64,000 nucleotides of DNA from an uncultured Flavobacteriaceae bacterium (GTDB lineage Bacteria; Bacteroidota; Bacteroidia; Flavobacteriales; Flavobacteriaceae), in contig CANMLX010000023.1 of assembly GCA_947498845.1 (NCBI GenBank), positions 1-64,000 on the forward strand. The letters run 5' to 3'. How positions within the stretch are numbered: the stretch's first letter is position 1; every line of letters starts with the position of its first letter. The notes beneath the pieces are model-generated. The model did no database searches. It worked only from the letters and a program-made list of their open reading frames with translations, and had not been told where the DNA came from. Below, piece by piece: positions 33,206 to 42,300 of this stretch. The position numbers were made by a program, and so were the translations under genes.

Positions 33206-34264
33206 CTAAAAGTTTAAAGGGTTTACATTTTCATAATTATGCCTTAAAAAATCTAATGCTTCTTTTAGAATGGCGCCCATAGAATTACATTTCATAAATT
33301 TTTCATCTTTGGTATAGTCGTAAATTTTACTTTTAAGTACGTCTATATGCGCTTTTTTAGAAATGGAATCATTAATCATACAATCTAAAAGCATATCTAT
33401 TCTATCATGAAAACTTTTTAAACGTTTTACTAGAATAGAGCGTTCTTCAATCTTATATTGATCGATAGATAATTTTTGAAAACATTCAGACACTAATTGT
33501 ACCATGATCAAGTTTTCTTTAAAAAACTGGGGGCGATAAATATTAAACTTGCCTTCATAAGACTGTTGGTCAAAATCTATAGCTCTAATCTTATACACAA
33601 CATGATCAAAATCGTGTGTAGGTACAATAACATAATTATAAGAACGCATATCACCTAAAAGCCTAATCATACAACGTTCGTTAAACTTAACAAACTCTTT
33701 AGCTATTTGCGTTTTTTCTGCTTTATTACAATTTGGTAACATATGCTTTATAAATACATCGCCAGGGATTCCGGCAATATGCTCTTCTATTAAAGTTGTG
33801 TTACTCACTAAAAAATTCAAATTATAGGGCGATAACATATGCTCTAACTCTAGACCGTATATCCTGGAAGCATCTGCAATTTTAACATAGAAATAGGTAT
33901 AATTATCATTAAGTATATTTCTAATTTTAATCCTAAAAGGCTTAGAGTTTCCAAAAGTGCAATAGTCTATGGCATCTACATTTAAAAAAGGAAAAATACT
34001 TTCATTACCATCAGAATGTAGAATAGCATATACTTTTTTTAAGGACAAATCAATCTCTTCCCTATCAAAATCATTATAATAAACACGAATCCAAAGTGTA
34101 TCGTTATCATCTTCATCATAGACCGTTACGGCGCCTTGAAAACGCAATAAATCATCATAAAATATGGGTATTTTTATATTCCTGTTATATTCAGATAAGT
34201 ATGCATCTAGCTTATTTGAAATAGGATATGATGGTTTTTTTTTAGATATTTTTAAATCTTCCAT
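33206..34264 (-). CDS. Hypothetical protein with kinase-like motifs
   Basis: 352 residues, no named family recognised. Motifs are arranged as in aminoglycoside/choline-kinase-type folds: a strand with lysine (YFYVKIA, K128), an acidic helix (ELEHML, about 139-144), then LLGDMRSYNYVIV (D205 and N210, the D-x4-N catalytic loop spacing) and IRAIDFDQ (D230, metal-binding Asp position). The N-terminal 110 residues form a separate beta-rich part with many Asp. The gene converges on the pRiA4b ORF-3-like gene with 16 bases between. Kinase assignment is inference from motif order only. Confidence 0.6.
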   Translation of the reverse strand: MEDLKISKKKPSYPISNKLDAYLSEYNRNIKIPIFYDDLLRFQGAVTVYDEDDNDTLWIRVYYNDFDREEIDLSLKKVYAILHSDGNESIFPFLNVDAIDYCTFGNSKPFRIKIRNILNDNYTYFYVKIADASRIYGLELEHMLSPYNLNFLVSNTTLIEEHIAGIPGDVFIKHMLPNCNKAEKTQIAKEFVKFNERCMIRLLGDMRSYNYVIVPTHDFDHVVYKIRAIDFDQQSYEGKFNIYRPQFFKENLIMVQLVSECFQKLSIDQYKIEERSILVKRLKSFHDRIDMLLDCMINDSISKKAHIDVLKSKIYDYTKDEKFMKCNSMGAILKEALDFLRHNYENVNPLNF

Positions 34265-34691
34265 TAAAAAATTTATTTAAACTTTTTTAATTCGCTAAAA
34301 CATTATCGTTTTCAACTCTGTTTTAGCTTTTCCCTTCTTCCTTAGTGCTACTATGTAACTTAAAAAACGTGAATCTCGGATAAGAAGATTTATGTCAGTT
34401 TGAGTGATTTTTGCAAAAAATAGTATCGAAAACAAATAAATTTTCGACTTAAAATACGTCTCGATACATCCCACACCAAGGCGTAACACATTAGGCTCTT
34501 AAACAAGATTCACGTTAAAAAAGCTGTCAGCAGAACTAAAACCCTTCAATTATAGCTTAGTTTTAACAATTAATTATTCAAAGTTAAGTTTTTTAACATT
34601 AGCCTGTAACAAAATTTCTTTTGCATCGTCTCACGGATATAACTAATGCTAATATGATTAACCACTGAAAAAAATTTCAGTACAAAACAGT
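34265..34691. other. 427-bp spacer with R2-type repeat
   Basis: Holds a partial copy of the TGTCAGTTCGAGTGA repeat at 34393-34468 and otherwise no coding sequence that looks real. Confidence 0.45.
34393..34468. repeat. R2 repeat, partial copy
   Basis: TGTCAGTTTGAGTGA (34393-34407) differs by one base from the inner repeat at 24726-24740, and both are followed by a GTATCGA word and a late TCTCGATAC word. The closing inverted end is missing here. Confidence 0.6.
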
Positions 34692-35594
34692 TTGCTTTTG
34701 GAACCTATTCTAACGATTAACAATCTCACAAAAAAATTTGGTCATTTAATTGCTGTAAACGATTTATCTTTCACCATCAATAAAGGTAACGTATATGGTA
34801 TTTTAGGTCCTAATGGTAGTGGCAAATCTACAACCCTAGGTATTGTACTTAATGTTGTAAATAAAACATCTGGCAACTTTAAGTGGTTCGATGGGAATAC
34901 AACAACTCATAATGCGCTTAAAAAAGTAGGCGCTATTATTGAAAGACCTAATTTTTACCCCTACATGACTGCCGTTGAGAATCTTAAATTGGTTTGTAAA
35001 ATTAAAGGTGTTGCACTAAGTAAAATTGAAGAGAAACTAAAACTTGTAGGCCTTTTAGAGCGAAAAAACAGCAAGTTTAGAACATTTTCTTTGGGTATGA
35101 AACAGCGTTTAGCTATTGCTTCTGCCCTACTTAACGACCCTGAAATATTAATTTTAGACGAACCCACTAATGGTTTAGACCCTCAAGGCATCCATCAAAT
35201 TAGAGAAATTATAAAACAAATTGCAAGTAATGGTACCACCATTCTTTTAGCATCTCATTTGCTTGATGAAGTTGAAAAAGTTTGCTCTCATGTTGTTGTT
35301 TTACGTAAAGGCGTTAAGTTATACTCTGGTCGTGTAGATGAAATGATTTCCAGTCACGGTTTTTTTGAGTTAAAATGTAACGATCAAAATAAATTGGTGG
35401 ACTTTCTTAAAAATCACCCTTCTATTAGTGATATAAAAACAAAAGATGATTTTGTTACCGCATTTTTAAATACACCTATGGCTTCCGAGGATTTTAACAA
35501 ACAACTTTTTAACCAAGGTATTGTTTTAACACATTTGGTACAGCGAAAAGAAAGCCTTGAAGAACAATTTTTACAACTAACCGATAACCAATAA
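34692..35594 (+). CDS. ABC transporter ATP-binding protein (exporter type)
   Basis: 300 residues, one ABC domain: Walker A GPNGSGKST (about 39-47), signature FSLGMKQRL (about 137-145), Walker B ILILDEPTNGLDP, switch His in LASHLLDE, then a C-terminal extension of about 85 residues. The start is TTG at 34692, or the TTG two codons later (34698), which gives MEPILTINNL and fits homologues equally well. Forms an exporter with the permease 14 bases downstream. Related pairs export antibiotics, lantibiotics or other small molecules; cargo unknown. Confidence 0.9.
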   Translation: MLLEPILTINNLTKKFGHLIAVNDLSFTINKGNVYGILGPNGSGKSTTLGIVLNVVNKTSGNFKWFDGNTTTHNALKKVGAIIERPNFYPYMTAVENLKLVCKIKGVALSKIEEKLKLVGLLERKNSKFRTFSLGMKQRLAIASALLNDPEILILDEPTNGLDPQGIHQIREIIKQIASNGTTILLASHLLDEVEKVCSHVVVLRKGVKLYSGRVDEMISSHGFFELKCNDQNKLVDFLKNHPSISDIKTKDDFVTAFLNTPMASEDFNKQLFNQGIVLTHLVQRKESLEEQFLQLTDNQ

Positions 35595-35608
35595 TACAAC
35601 TTAACTAC

Positions 35609-36433
35609 ATGTTACGTCTTTTAAATTTAGAATTACAAAAGCTTTTACTAAACAGAACAAGTAAAGTATTAATCATTATATCCTTTATACTACCTTTCTT
35701 TATCATCTTTTTATCTTCTTTGAAAATAAATGTTTTTGGTTTTTTTACATTAGAATTGGGAGAATTAGGTGTATTTAATTTTCCTATCATATGGCATTTA
35801 ACAACCTTTTTTGCCTCTCAATTTAAGTTTTTCTTTGCCATAGTAGTCGTTAGTATGATTGGCAATGAATATAGCAATAAAACGCTAAAGCAAAATCTTA
35901 TAGATGGGCTTAGTAAAAAGGAATTTATACTCTCTAAATTTTATACTATTATTTTCATTTCATTAATATCAACGATATTAATCGGGTTTATTTCGTTATG
36001 TATTGGTCTGTATTACTCAAGTTATAATGAATTCTCAATAATTATACAGCAGACTAATTTTTTACTGGCTTACTTTATTAAGTTAGTAGGCTTTTTTAGT
36101 TTATGTTTATTTTTAGGCATGCTAGTAAAACGTTCTGCATTTGCCCTGGCCTTCTTATTTGTCTTGTTTATAGTAGAGTGGATCTTTTATGGATTAATAG
36201 CATGGCAATCTGATTCAAATATTGCTGAAAAAATTCAAAATTTTTTCCCTTTAAAGTCTATGTATAAATTAATAGATCAACCTTTTCAGCGTACAGCAAT
36301 GATGAAATTTCCAGAAAAAGCTAACTTAGTATATGATTATGCCGTTCACTGGTATGAAATAGCCATAGTTTTAGGTTGGACAGCGTTATTTATCTTTTTA
36401 TCCTATAGATTATTAAAACAGCGAGATTTATAA
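35609..36433 (+). CDS. ABC-2 family permease
   Basis: 274 residues, six predicted membrane helices in the ABC-2 arrangement. The first helix starts near residue 19 and a large periplasmic loop lies before the last helix. The conserved GNEYSNKTLKQNLIDGLSKKEFILSKF (about 84-110) is the coupling region typical of bacitracin/natamycin-type exporters. Partner of the ATPase upstream. Confidence 0.88.
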   Translation: MLRLLNLELQKLLLNRTSKVLIIISFILPFFIIFLSSLKINVFGFFTLELGELGVFNFPIIWHLTTFFASQFKFFFAIVVVSMIGNEYSNKTLKQNLIDGLSKKEFILSKFYTIIFISLISTILIGFISLCIGLYYSSYNEFSIIIQQTNFLLAYFIKLVGFFSLCLFLGMLVKRSAFALAFLFVLFIVEWIFYGLIAWQSDSNIAEKIQNFFPLKSMYKLIDQPFQRTAMMKFPEKANLVYDYAVHWYEIAIVLGWTALFIFLSYRLLKQRDL

Positions 36434-36460
36434 TATCTTTGATAGCATTGCTATTGAGAT

Positions 36461-39205
36461 ATGAAAAAGTATTTGTTACCCATACTCCTCTTGTTTTTAG
36501 GACATGTTGTTTTTTCACAAAATGAAGCCTCAAATTGGTATTTTGGTGACAATGCAGGGATTCGTTTTAACCCAGATGGGACTATCTCTGACCTTACAGA
36601 CGGGCAATTAGCCACAGACGAGGGTTGTACTACAATTTCAGATAAAGATGGAAACTTATTGTTCTATACCGATGGTATAACTGTATGGGATAGATTGCAT
36701 CAACCAATGGCTAACAATGGTTTATTTGGAGACCCTTCTAGTAGTCAATCTGCTATTGTAGTGCCTAAACCAAAAGACCCTAACATTTATTATATTTTTA
36801 CGGTTGACACAGCAATTTTTGGAGATCCTTTTGATTTAGATTTAGGCTTCAATTATTCCATAGTAGATATGCGCTTAAATGGAGGCTTTGGAGATATTAC
36901 TTCAAAAAATGTTAACCTTCTAGAAGACAGTTCAGAAAAAATTAGTGCCGTAGTAAAAGATTGTGATACGCAATCCTTGTGGGTAATCACCTTAGCTTCA
37001 ATAGATGGAAAACCTGAAAAAAATTTAAACACCTTTCATGCTTACGAAATTACGGAAACAGGAATAAATACAACACCCAAAGCATCTACTTTTAACGACT
37101 TAATTGTTGATGATCCCAGAGGTTACTTAAAATTATCGCCTGATGGTACAAAACTTGTTTGTTCTAACGTAACCTCAGGTCTTTTTATTTACGATTTTAA
37201 TACGCAAACTGGAGAAGTAAGTAATCAAAAACAAATTAATATTAATTTTTCCTATCCTGCCAAACCGCAAAAATCTTATGGTGTAGAGTTTTCGCAAAAC
37301 AGTAAAGTGCTTTATGTGACTACATACTTCGAAGCTGCAACTCCTCAAGAGTTTTTTAATCCCAACGCACAATATGGAACGCTTTTGCAATATGATTTAT
37401 CTGCCACAGATATAAGTAGTACAGAAATAGTTCTTAATGATAGACAACAATATAGAGGCGCTTTACAATTAGGGCCAGATGGTAGAATATATAGAGCTAT
37501 GAATATCACCCATCTGCAAGGCGCTCCTTTTTTATCTACAATAAACAATCCTAATGTGTTAGGCTTAGGGTCTAACTATCAACATAACGCCATAGTATTA
37601 AGCAGAAACTCCAGACAAGGACTTCCTCCTTTTATAGCCTCATTTTTTGCTCAAAAAATAGATATTATAGGTAACAATTCCCAATCTAATCAACTAGCGC
37701 TTTGCGACGGAGACACCTACACTTTAAAAGCAGATAATATCCCTGGTGCTACATATAATTGGACATTAAATGGTAAACCATTAGTGGATAATGATTTTGA
37801 TACCGTTGTTAGTCTACCTGGTTTGTATAAAGTATTTATTGATGCTAATACAGGGGATTGTAATGATACTTTTCAAGGGATAGCCAATGTTACTTTTACC
37901 CCCAATCCCATTGCTACTAATGCTGTTTTAACACAGTGTAATGAAGATGATAGCACGCAAACTTTTTTTAATCTTAATGAAACCATTAACGATTTAACTA
38001 ATAGTGATTCTAACTTAGCGGTAGCGTTTTATGAAGATATGCTACAAACTATACCAATACGTAATCCTGAATCATATTTTGGTACTAACGGACAAATAAT
38101 ACATGTAGATGTTATAAATAAAACCACTAAATGTAGTACTCAAGCCGAATTAACTTTGTTAACAGTTAATAATGCTATAGCTACTACCATTATTCCAAAA
38201 TGTGATGATTTCGAAATAGAAAATGATGGTTTTTATCAATTTAACCTTAATGAAATCGAGACAGATATTATAAACAAACTCCCAGCTGGAGTAAATTTTG
38301 ATATTACTTATTATGAAACTTTGGATAATGCACTTCATGAAGAAAAAGCATTAGAGAATACATTTGTCAATACAGAAAAAGATAGTCAAATTATATATGC
38401 AAGAATTGAAAATAGTAATGCCTGTTACGATATTGCCGAAGTTAACCTAGTTGTTAACAAACTTCCAGATATAGATCCAAACCCTGACCCTATATACTAT
38501 TGCACTAATTTTTTTCCAACGCCTATAAAAATTGATGCTGGTGAATTGATTAGTTCGGGTAGTGGTTATACTTACAGTTGGTCTCCTACTGGAGCAACTA
38601 CACATACAATAGATATAAACGCCCCAGGTACTTATACTGTTACAATCACAAACTCTAATGGATGCAGTAAAGAAAAAACTATTATAGTTAAATCAACTGG
38701 CATTGCAAACTTTGAAAGAGAACCCAGAATTGAAATTATTTCAAAAAACAGCAATATAATTACCGTTTTTACTTCTGGAGAAGGCGTATATCAATACGCT
38801 TTATATGATGAAAACAATGAAAATGTTTACAAAGATTTTCAAAATAGTAATGTATTTGAAAATGTGTTTCCTGGAATTTACACCATACAAGTTAGAGAAA
38901 TAAATAATGATTGCGGTATTATCGATAAAGCTGTTTCCGTAATTGGTTTCCCTAGATTTTTCACACCTAATAATGATAATATTAATGATAGCTGGCAAGT
39001 CTATGGGGTTTCTAACATGTTTTACCCAAATTCTAAAATACAAATATTCAATAGATATGGGAAACTAATTAAAGAGCTCGCACCACTGGGAGAAGGCTGG
39101 AATGGGGCATTTAATGGAAAGGTTTTGCCACAAGATGATTACTGGTTTACAGTAAAACTACATGATGGCAGAATATTTAAAGCATATTTTTCTTTAAAAA
39201 GGTAA
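36461..39205 (+). CDS. T9SS type B sorting-domain protein with N-terminal propeller
   Basis: 914 residues, secreted. Signal peptide 1-20 (HVVFSQ). A WD40/propeller-like region (about 22-400) starts ASNWYFGDNAGIRFNPDG. It is followed by Ig/PKD-like segments with paired cysteines, and a gliding-motility-type C-terminal domain (about 830-914: RFFTPNNDNINDSWQVYG, IQIFNRYGKLIKEL, GWNGAFNGKVLPQDDYWF, ending YFSLKR). This is the type B signal for export by the type IX secretion system. Likely a cell-surface adhesin or matrix protein. A -7 box TATCTTTG at 36434-36441 gives it its own promoter. A second T9SS substrate follows. Confidence 0.9.
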   Translation: MKKYLLPILLLFLGHVVFSQNEASNWYFGDNAGIRFNPDGTISDLTDGQLATDEGCTTISDKDGNLLFYTDGITVWDRLHQPMANNGLFGDPSSSQSAIVVPKPKDPNIYYIFTVDTAIFGDPFDLDLGFNYSIVDMRLNGGFGDITSKNVNLLEDSSEKISAVVKDCDTQSLWVITLASIDGKPEKNLNTFHAYEITETGINTTPKASTFNDLIVDDPRGYLKLSPDGTKLVCSNVTSGLFIYDFNTQTGEVSNQKQININFSYPAKPQKSYGVEFSQNSKVLYVTTYFEAATPQEFFNPNAQYGTLLQYDLSATDISSTEIVLNDRQQYRGALQLGPDGRIYRAMNITHLQGAPFLSTINNPNVLGLGSNYQHNAIVLSRNSRQGLPPFIASFFAQKIDIIGNNSQSNQLALCDGDTYTLKADNIPGATYNWTLNGKPLVDNDFDTVVSLPGLYKVFIDANTGDCNDTFQGIANVTFTPNPIATNAVLTQCNEDDSTQTFFNLNETINDLTNSDSNLAVAFYEDMLQTIPIRNPESYFGTNGQIIHVDVINKTTKCSTQAELTLLTVNNAIATTIIPKCDDFEIENDGFYQFNLNEIETDIINKLPAGVNFDITYYETLDNALHEEKALENTFVNTEKDSQIIYARIENSNACYDIAEVNLVVNKLPDIDPNPDPIYYCTNFFPTPIKIDAGELISSGSGYTYSWSPTGATTHTIDINAPGTYTVTITNSNGCSKEKTIIVKSTGIANFEREPRIEIISKNSNIITVFTSGEGVYQYALYDENNENVYKDFQNSNVFENVFPGIYTIQVREINNDCGIIDKAVSVIGFPRFFTPNNDNINDSWQVYGVSNMFYPNSKIQIFNRYGKLIKELAPLGEGWNGAFNGKVLPQDDYWFTVKLHDGRIFKAYFSLKR

Positions 39206-39222
39206 TAGCAAACAAGAATAAA

Positions 39223-39273
39223 TGCGTTTCATCGATTATTTGTTGCGTTTCATCTATATTATGATTACTTTCG
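39223..39273 (+). promoter_or_regulatory. Two direct repeats, 21 bases apart, plus -7-like box
   Basis: TGCGTTTCATC occurs at 39223-39233 and 39244-39254, each followed by a similar AT-rich tail. TACTTTCG (39266-39273) is one base off TAnnTTTG. The 21-base period puts both repeats on one face of the helix just upstream of the promoter, as for response regulators of the LytTR type. Confidence 0.5.
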
Positions 39274-39306
39274 AGCCATAAAATTGTTTTACCCAAATAG
39301 TGCAAA

Positions 39307-42300
39307 TTGAAAACCCCTAATTACTTCCTTATTGCTATTATTACACTTCTATTTAGTGTAAACTATGGTATTTCTCAGCAAATTACGGTTAACAGCAATG
39401 TTAGTTTGCAAGAATTAATTGAAGATAATTTTATTAATAGTAATTGTATAGAAATTTCTAATGTAGTTTCTAACGTAAATGGCAATACATTCAATTTACC
39501 TAGTTACGCTACATTTAGCAGAGGCGCTTCAAACTTCCCATTCGAAAATGGTATTATATTATCTACAGGTAATGCAGAATCTGCAGGTAATTCGATAATC
39601 ACAGAGCAGTTAAATGAAGGGAATGCTGCTTGGAGAGGAGATGCAGATTTAGAAGCTGCTGTTGGTATAACCAATACTGTAAATGCAACATCAATAGAGT
39701 TTGACTTTTTATCTGCATCCAACACACTGCAATTTAACTACTTATTTGCCTCTGAAGAATACGATGATGAAAATGCATGTAATTCTAATGACAGTTTTGT
39801 GTTTTTAATTAGAGAAGCTTCCAGCGCTGGACCTTATCAAAATATTGCTGTAATTCCAAATACAACAACTCCTATAAGTGTTTCTAATATTCGTAACGAA
39901 ATAAACCCTATAGAATGCCCCGCCCAAAATAATCAATATTTTGAAGGCAACAATTTTGGTGATACTAATTATCATGGGAGAACAACGTCTCTTACAGCTG
40001 CAACCAATATAACCCCTTATACACTTTACCATATAAAATTAGTTATAGCAGATCATCCAGACAGTGATTTAGATTCTGCTGTTTTTTTAGAAGCTAATAG
40101 TTTTAATACTCTGGATTTAGGAGACGATATAACAACATGTTCTAATACAGTAACTTTAGATACAGGCATAACAACACCTGGAGCAGTTTTTGAATGGTAC
40201 AGGGATAATAATCTAATAAATGGAGCTACAAGTAACACTTTAGTTAATATAACCACAAATGGCACTTACCGTGTCGTTGTTACTTTACCTTTAAATAGTG
40301 GTACTTGCGAAGAAAGCGATGAGATAATAGTTACATTAAATACAGATGAAGCTTTTGGAGGAACAGTTTCTCTATTTGAATTATGCGATGATTCCTCTGA
40401 TGGCTTAGGTGTAGGCGTAGAAACTTTTAACCTAACAACTAAAGATGCCGAAATTGAAGCAAATAGTCCTTTTACCAATAGCAATATAACCTACCATACT
40501 ACAGAAGCATTAGCCAGAGCTATCAACACCACAGGTATTACAACAATTAGTAATAATATAACATCTACCATTTGGGTAAGAGTAGCAGATGTAGATAGTA
40601 ATTGTAATTCCTATACAAGTTTTGATTTAACAGTTCATCCACAACCAATGGTTATTACACCAACAAACCTATCTGTTTGCGATAATGACCCTTTTGTTGA
40701 AAATGGCACAACACCTGAAGATGGTTTTACAAGTATCGATTTATCTCAAAAAGATGGCGAAATAACAGGTAATAATACCGATTTAGAGGTAAGCTACTAT
40801 CTCACCGAACAAGATGCTCGCGATGGAATTGTAGATCCTCTAAACAAAAATTTTTATATCAATAGAAACACCCCAGTAGACGAAGTATATGCTAGAGTTA
40901 TATCTAATAATGGTTGTGTTGCAGCAGCCCCAGTACGATTAACTATAGACATAACTACAGGACCTCTGGTTAATAGAATAGATCCCCAATATATAGATGC
41001 TTGTGATGCAGACAGAGATGGGTTTGCAATTTTTGAGTTAAACGAAGTCGTAGATAATATTATCATTGGCAATCCCAGCAATTTCGATATTACATTTTAT
41101 GATAATTTTGATGATGCTACCGAAGGTAATACTAATCTTATTTCTAACCCTTCAAATTACACCAATACGGTAGTAAACGATGATGGGTTTGGAGAACAAA
41201 TTATCTACTTAAGAGTTGTAGACATAAACAATCTAGATGCCTGTGCTTCTATAGTCCCTTTTGAGATACATACGAATCTCCTATTAACTGGTACAAATTT
41301 AGATGAATTTGCGCTTTGTGATAACGACGAAGATCCAACTAACCAAGTTACAATACCTCTTGTTGATGTAGAAACTTATATTTCAGGAGATTTACCTGAT
41401 CCTGTAACGGTTACCTTTCACGAAACCCCAGAAGATCGTGATAATGGCACAGGAGCACTTCCAAAATCTGCAAGTACACCCTATGCTGTAAGTGGTAATA
41501 CTACGTTATACCTAACATTAAACGATGGTAATTGTAGTGATATTGGTGAAATTATATTGCGTGTAAATCCTATTCTTATTTTTCAACCTGTAAATCGTGT
41601 ATCCTATTGTGATACCGACGAAGATGGTATAGGAGTTACAGTAGATTTACATACATTAGACGCTATAGTAACTGGAGGCAATAGCAACTTTAGTGTAACC
41701 TATTTCCTTATTAACAGCGATAGTAGCGAAACTGAAATCGAGACATTAGTTAACACCCAAAGAATAGAAACCATAAATGCTCGTATAGCCAGCACTGTTC
41801 CGGGAGTTCCCTGTAACACAGAAACAACTTTTGAAATCGAAATTTTCCCTGCACCTGCTACTACAAAACCTAACAATATCTCTATTTGTGATAATAATAT
41901 CTCCCCAGATTTGGATCAGGTTATTAATGAAGTCGTTATAGATAGAAACAATTTAAATTTTGACTTCTATACCACTTATGAGGCTGCAGAAGAAGGAAAT
42001 CCAGATATAAGTAATACCAATTGGATTCCAAATACAGATTGGGTCGATTATGTACCAGATGAAACACAAGAATTATTTTTAAGGATCGAAAACCTAGCAG
42101 AGGGGATAAACTGTACCCCGTTCGCTATACAATCGTTTTTTGTATATGTTAACTCACTACCAATAATTGACCCTACTACAGAAATTGTGGTATGTAAAGA
42201 TGTAGGCTCCACAGATCCTCCTATTCAATTACAAGATTATGATGAGCAACTCTTAAATGGACAAACCAATAAAGAAGTATTATACGCTTTAGATGGAGAT

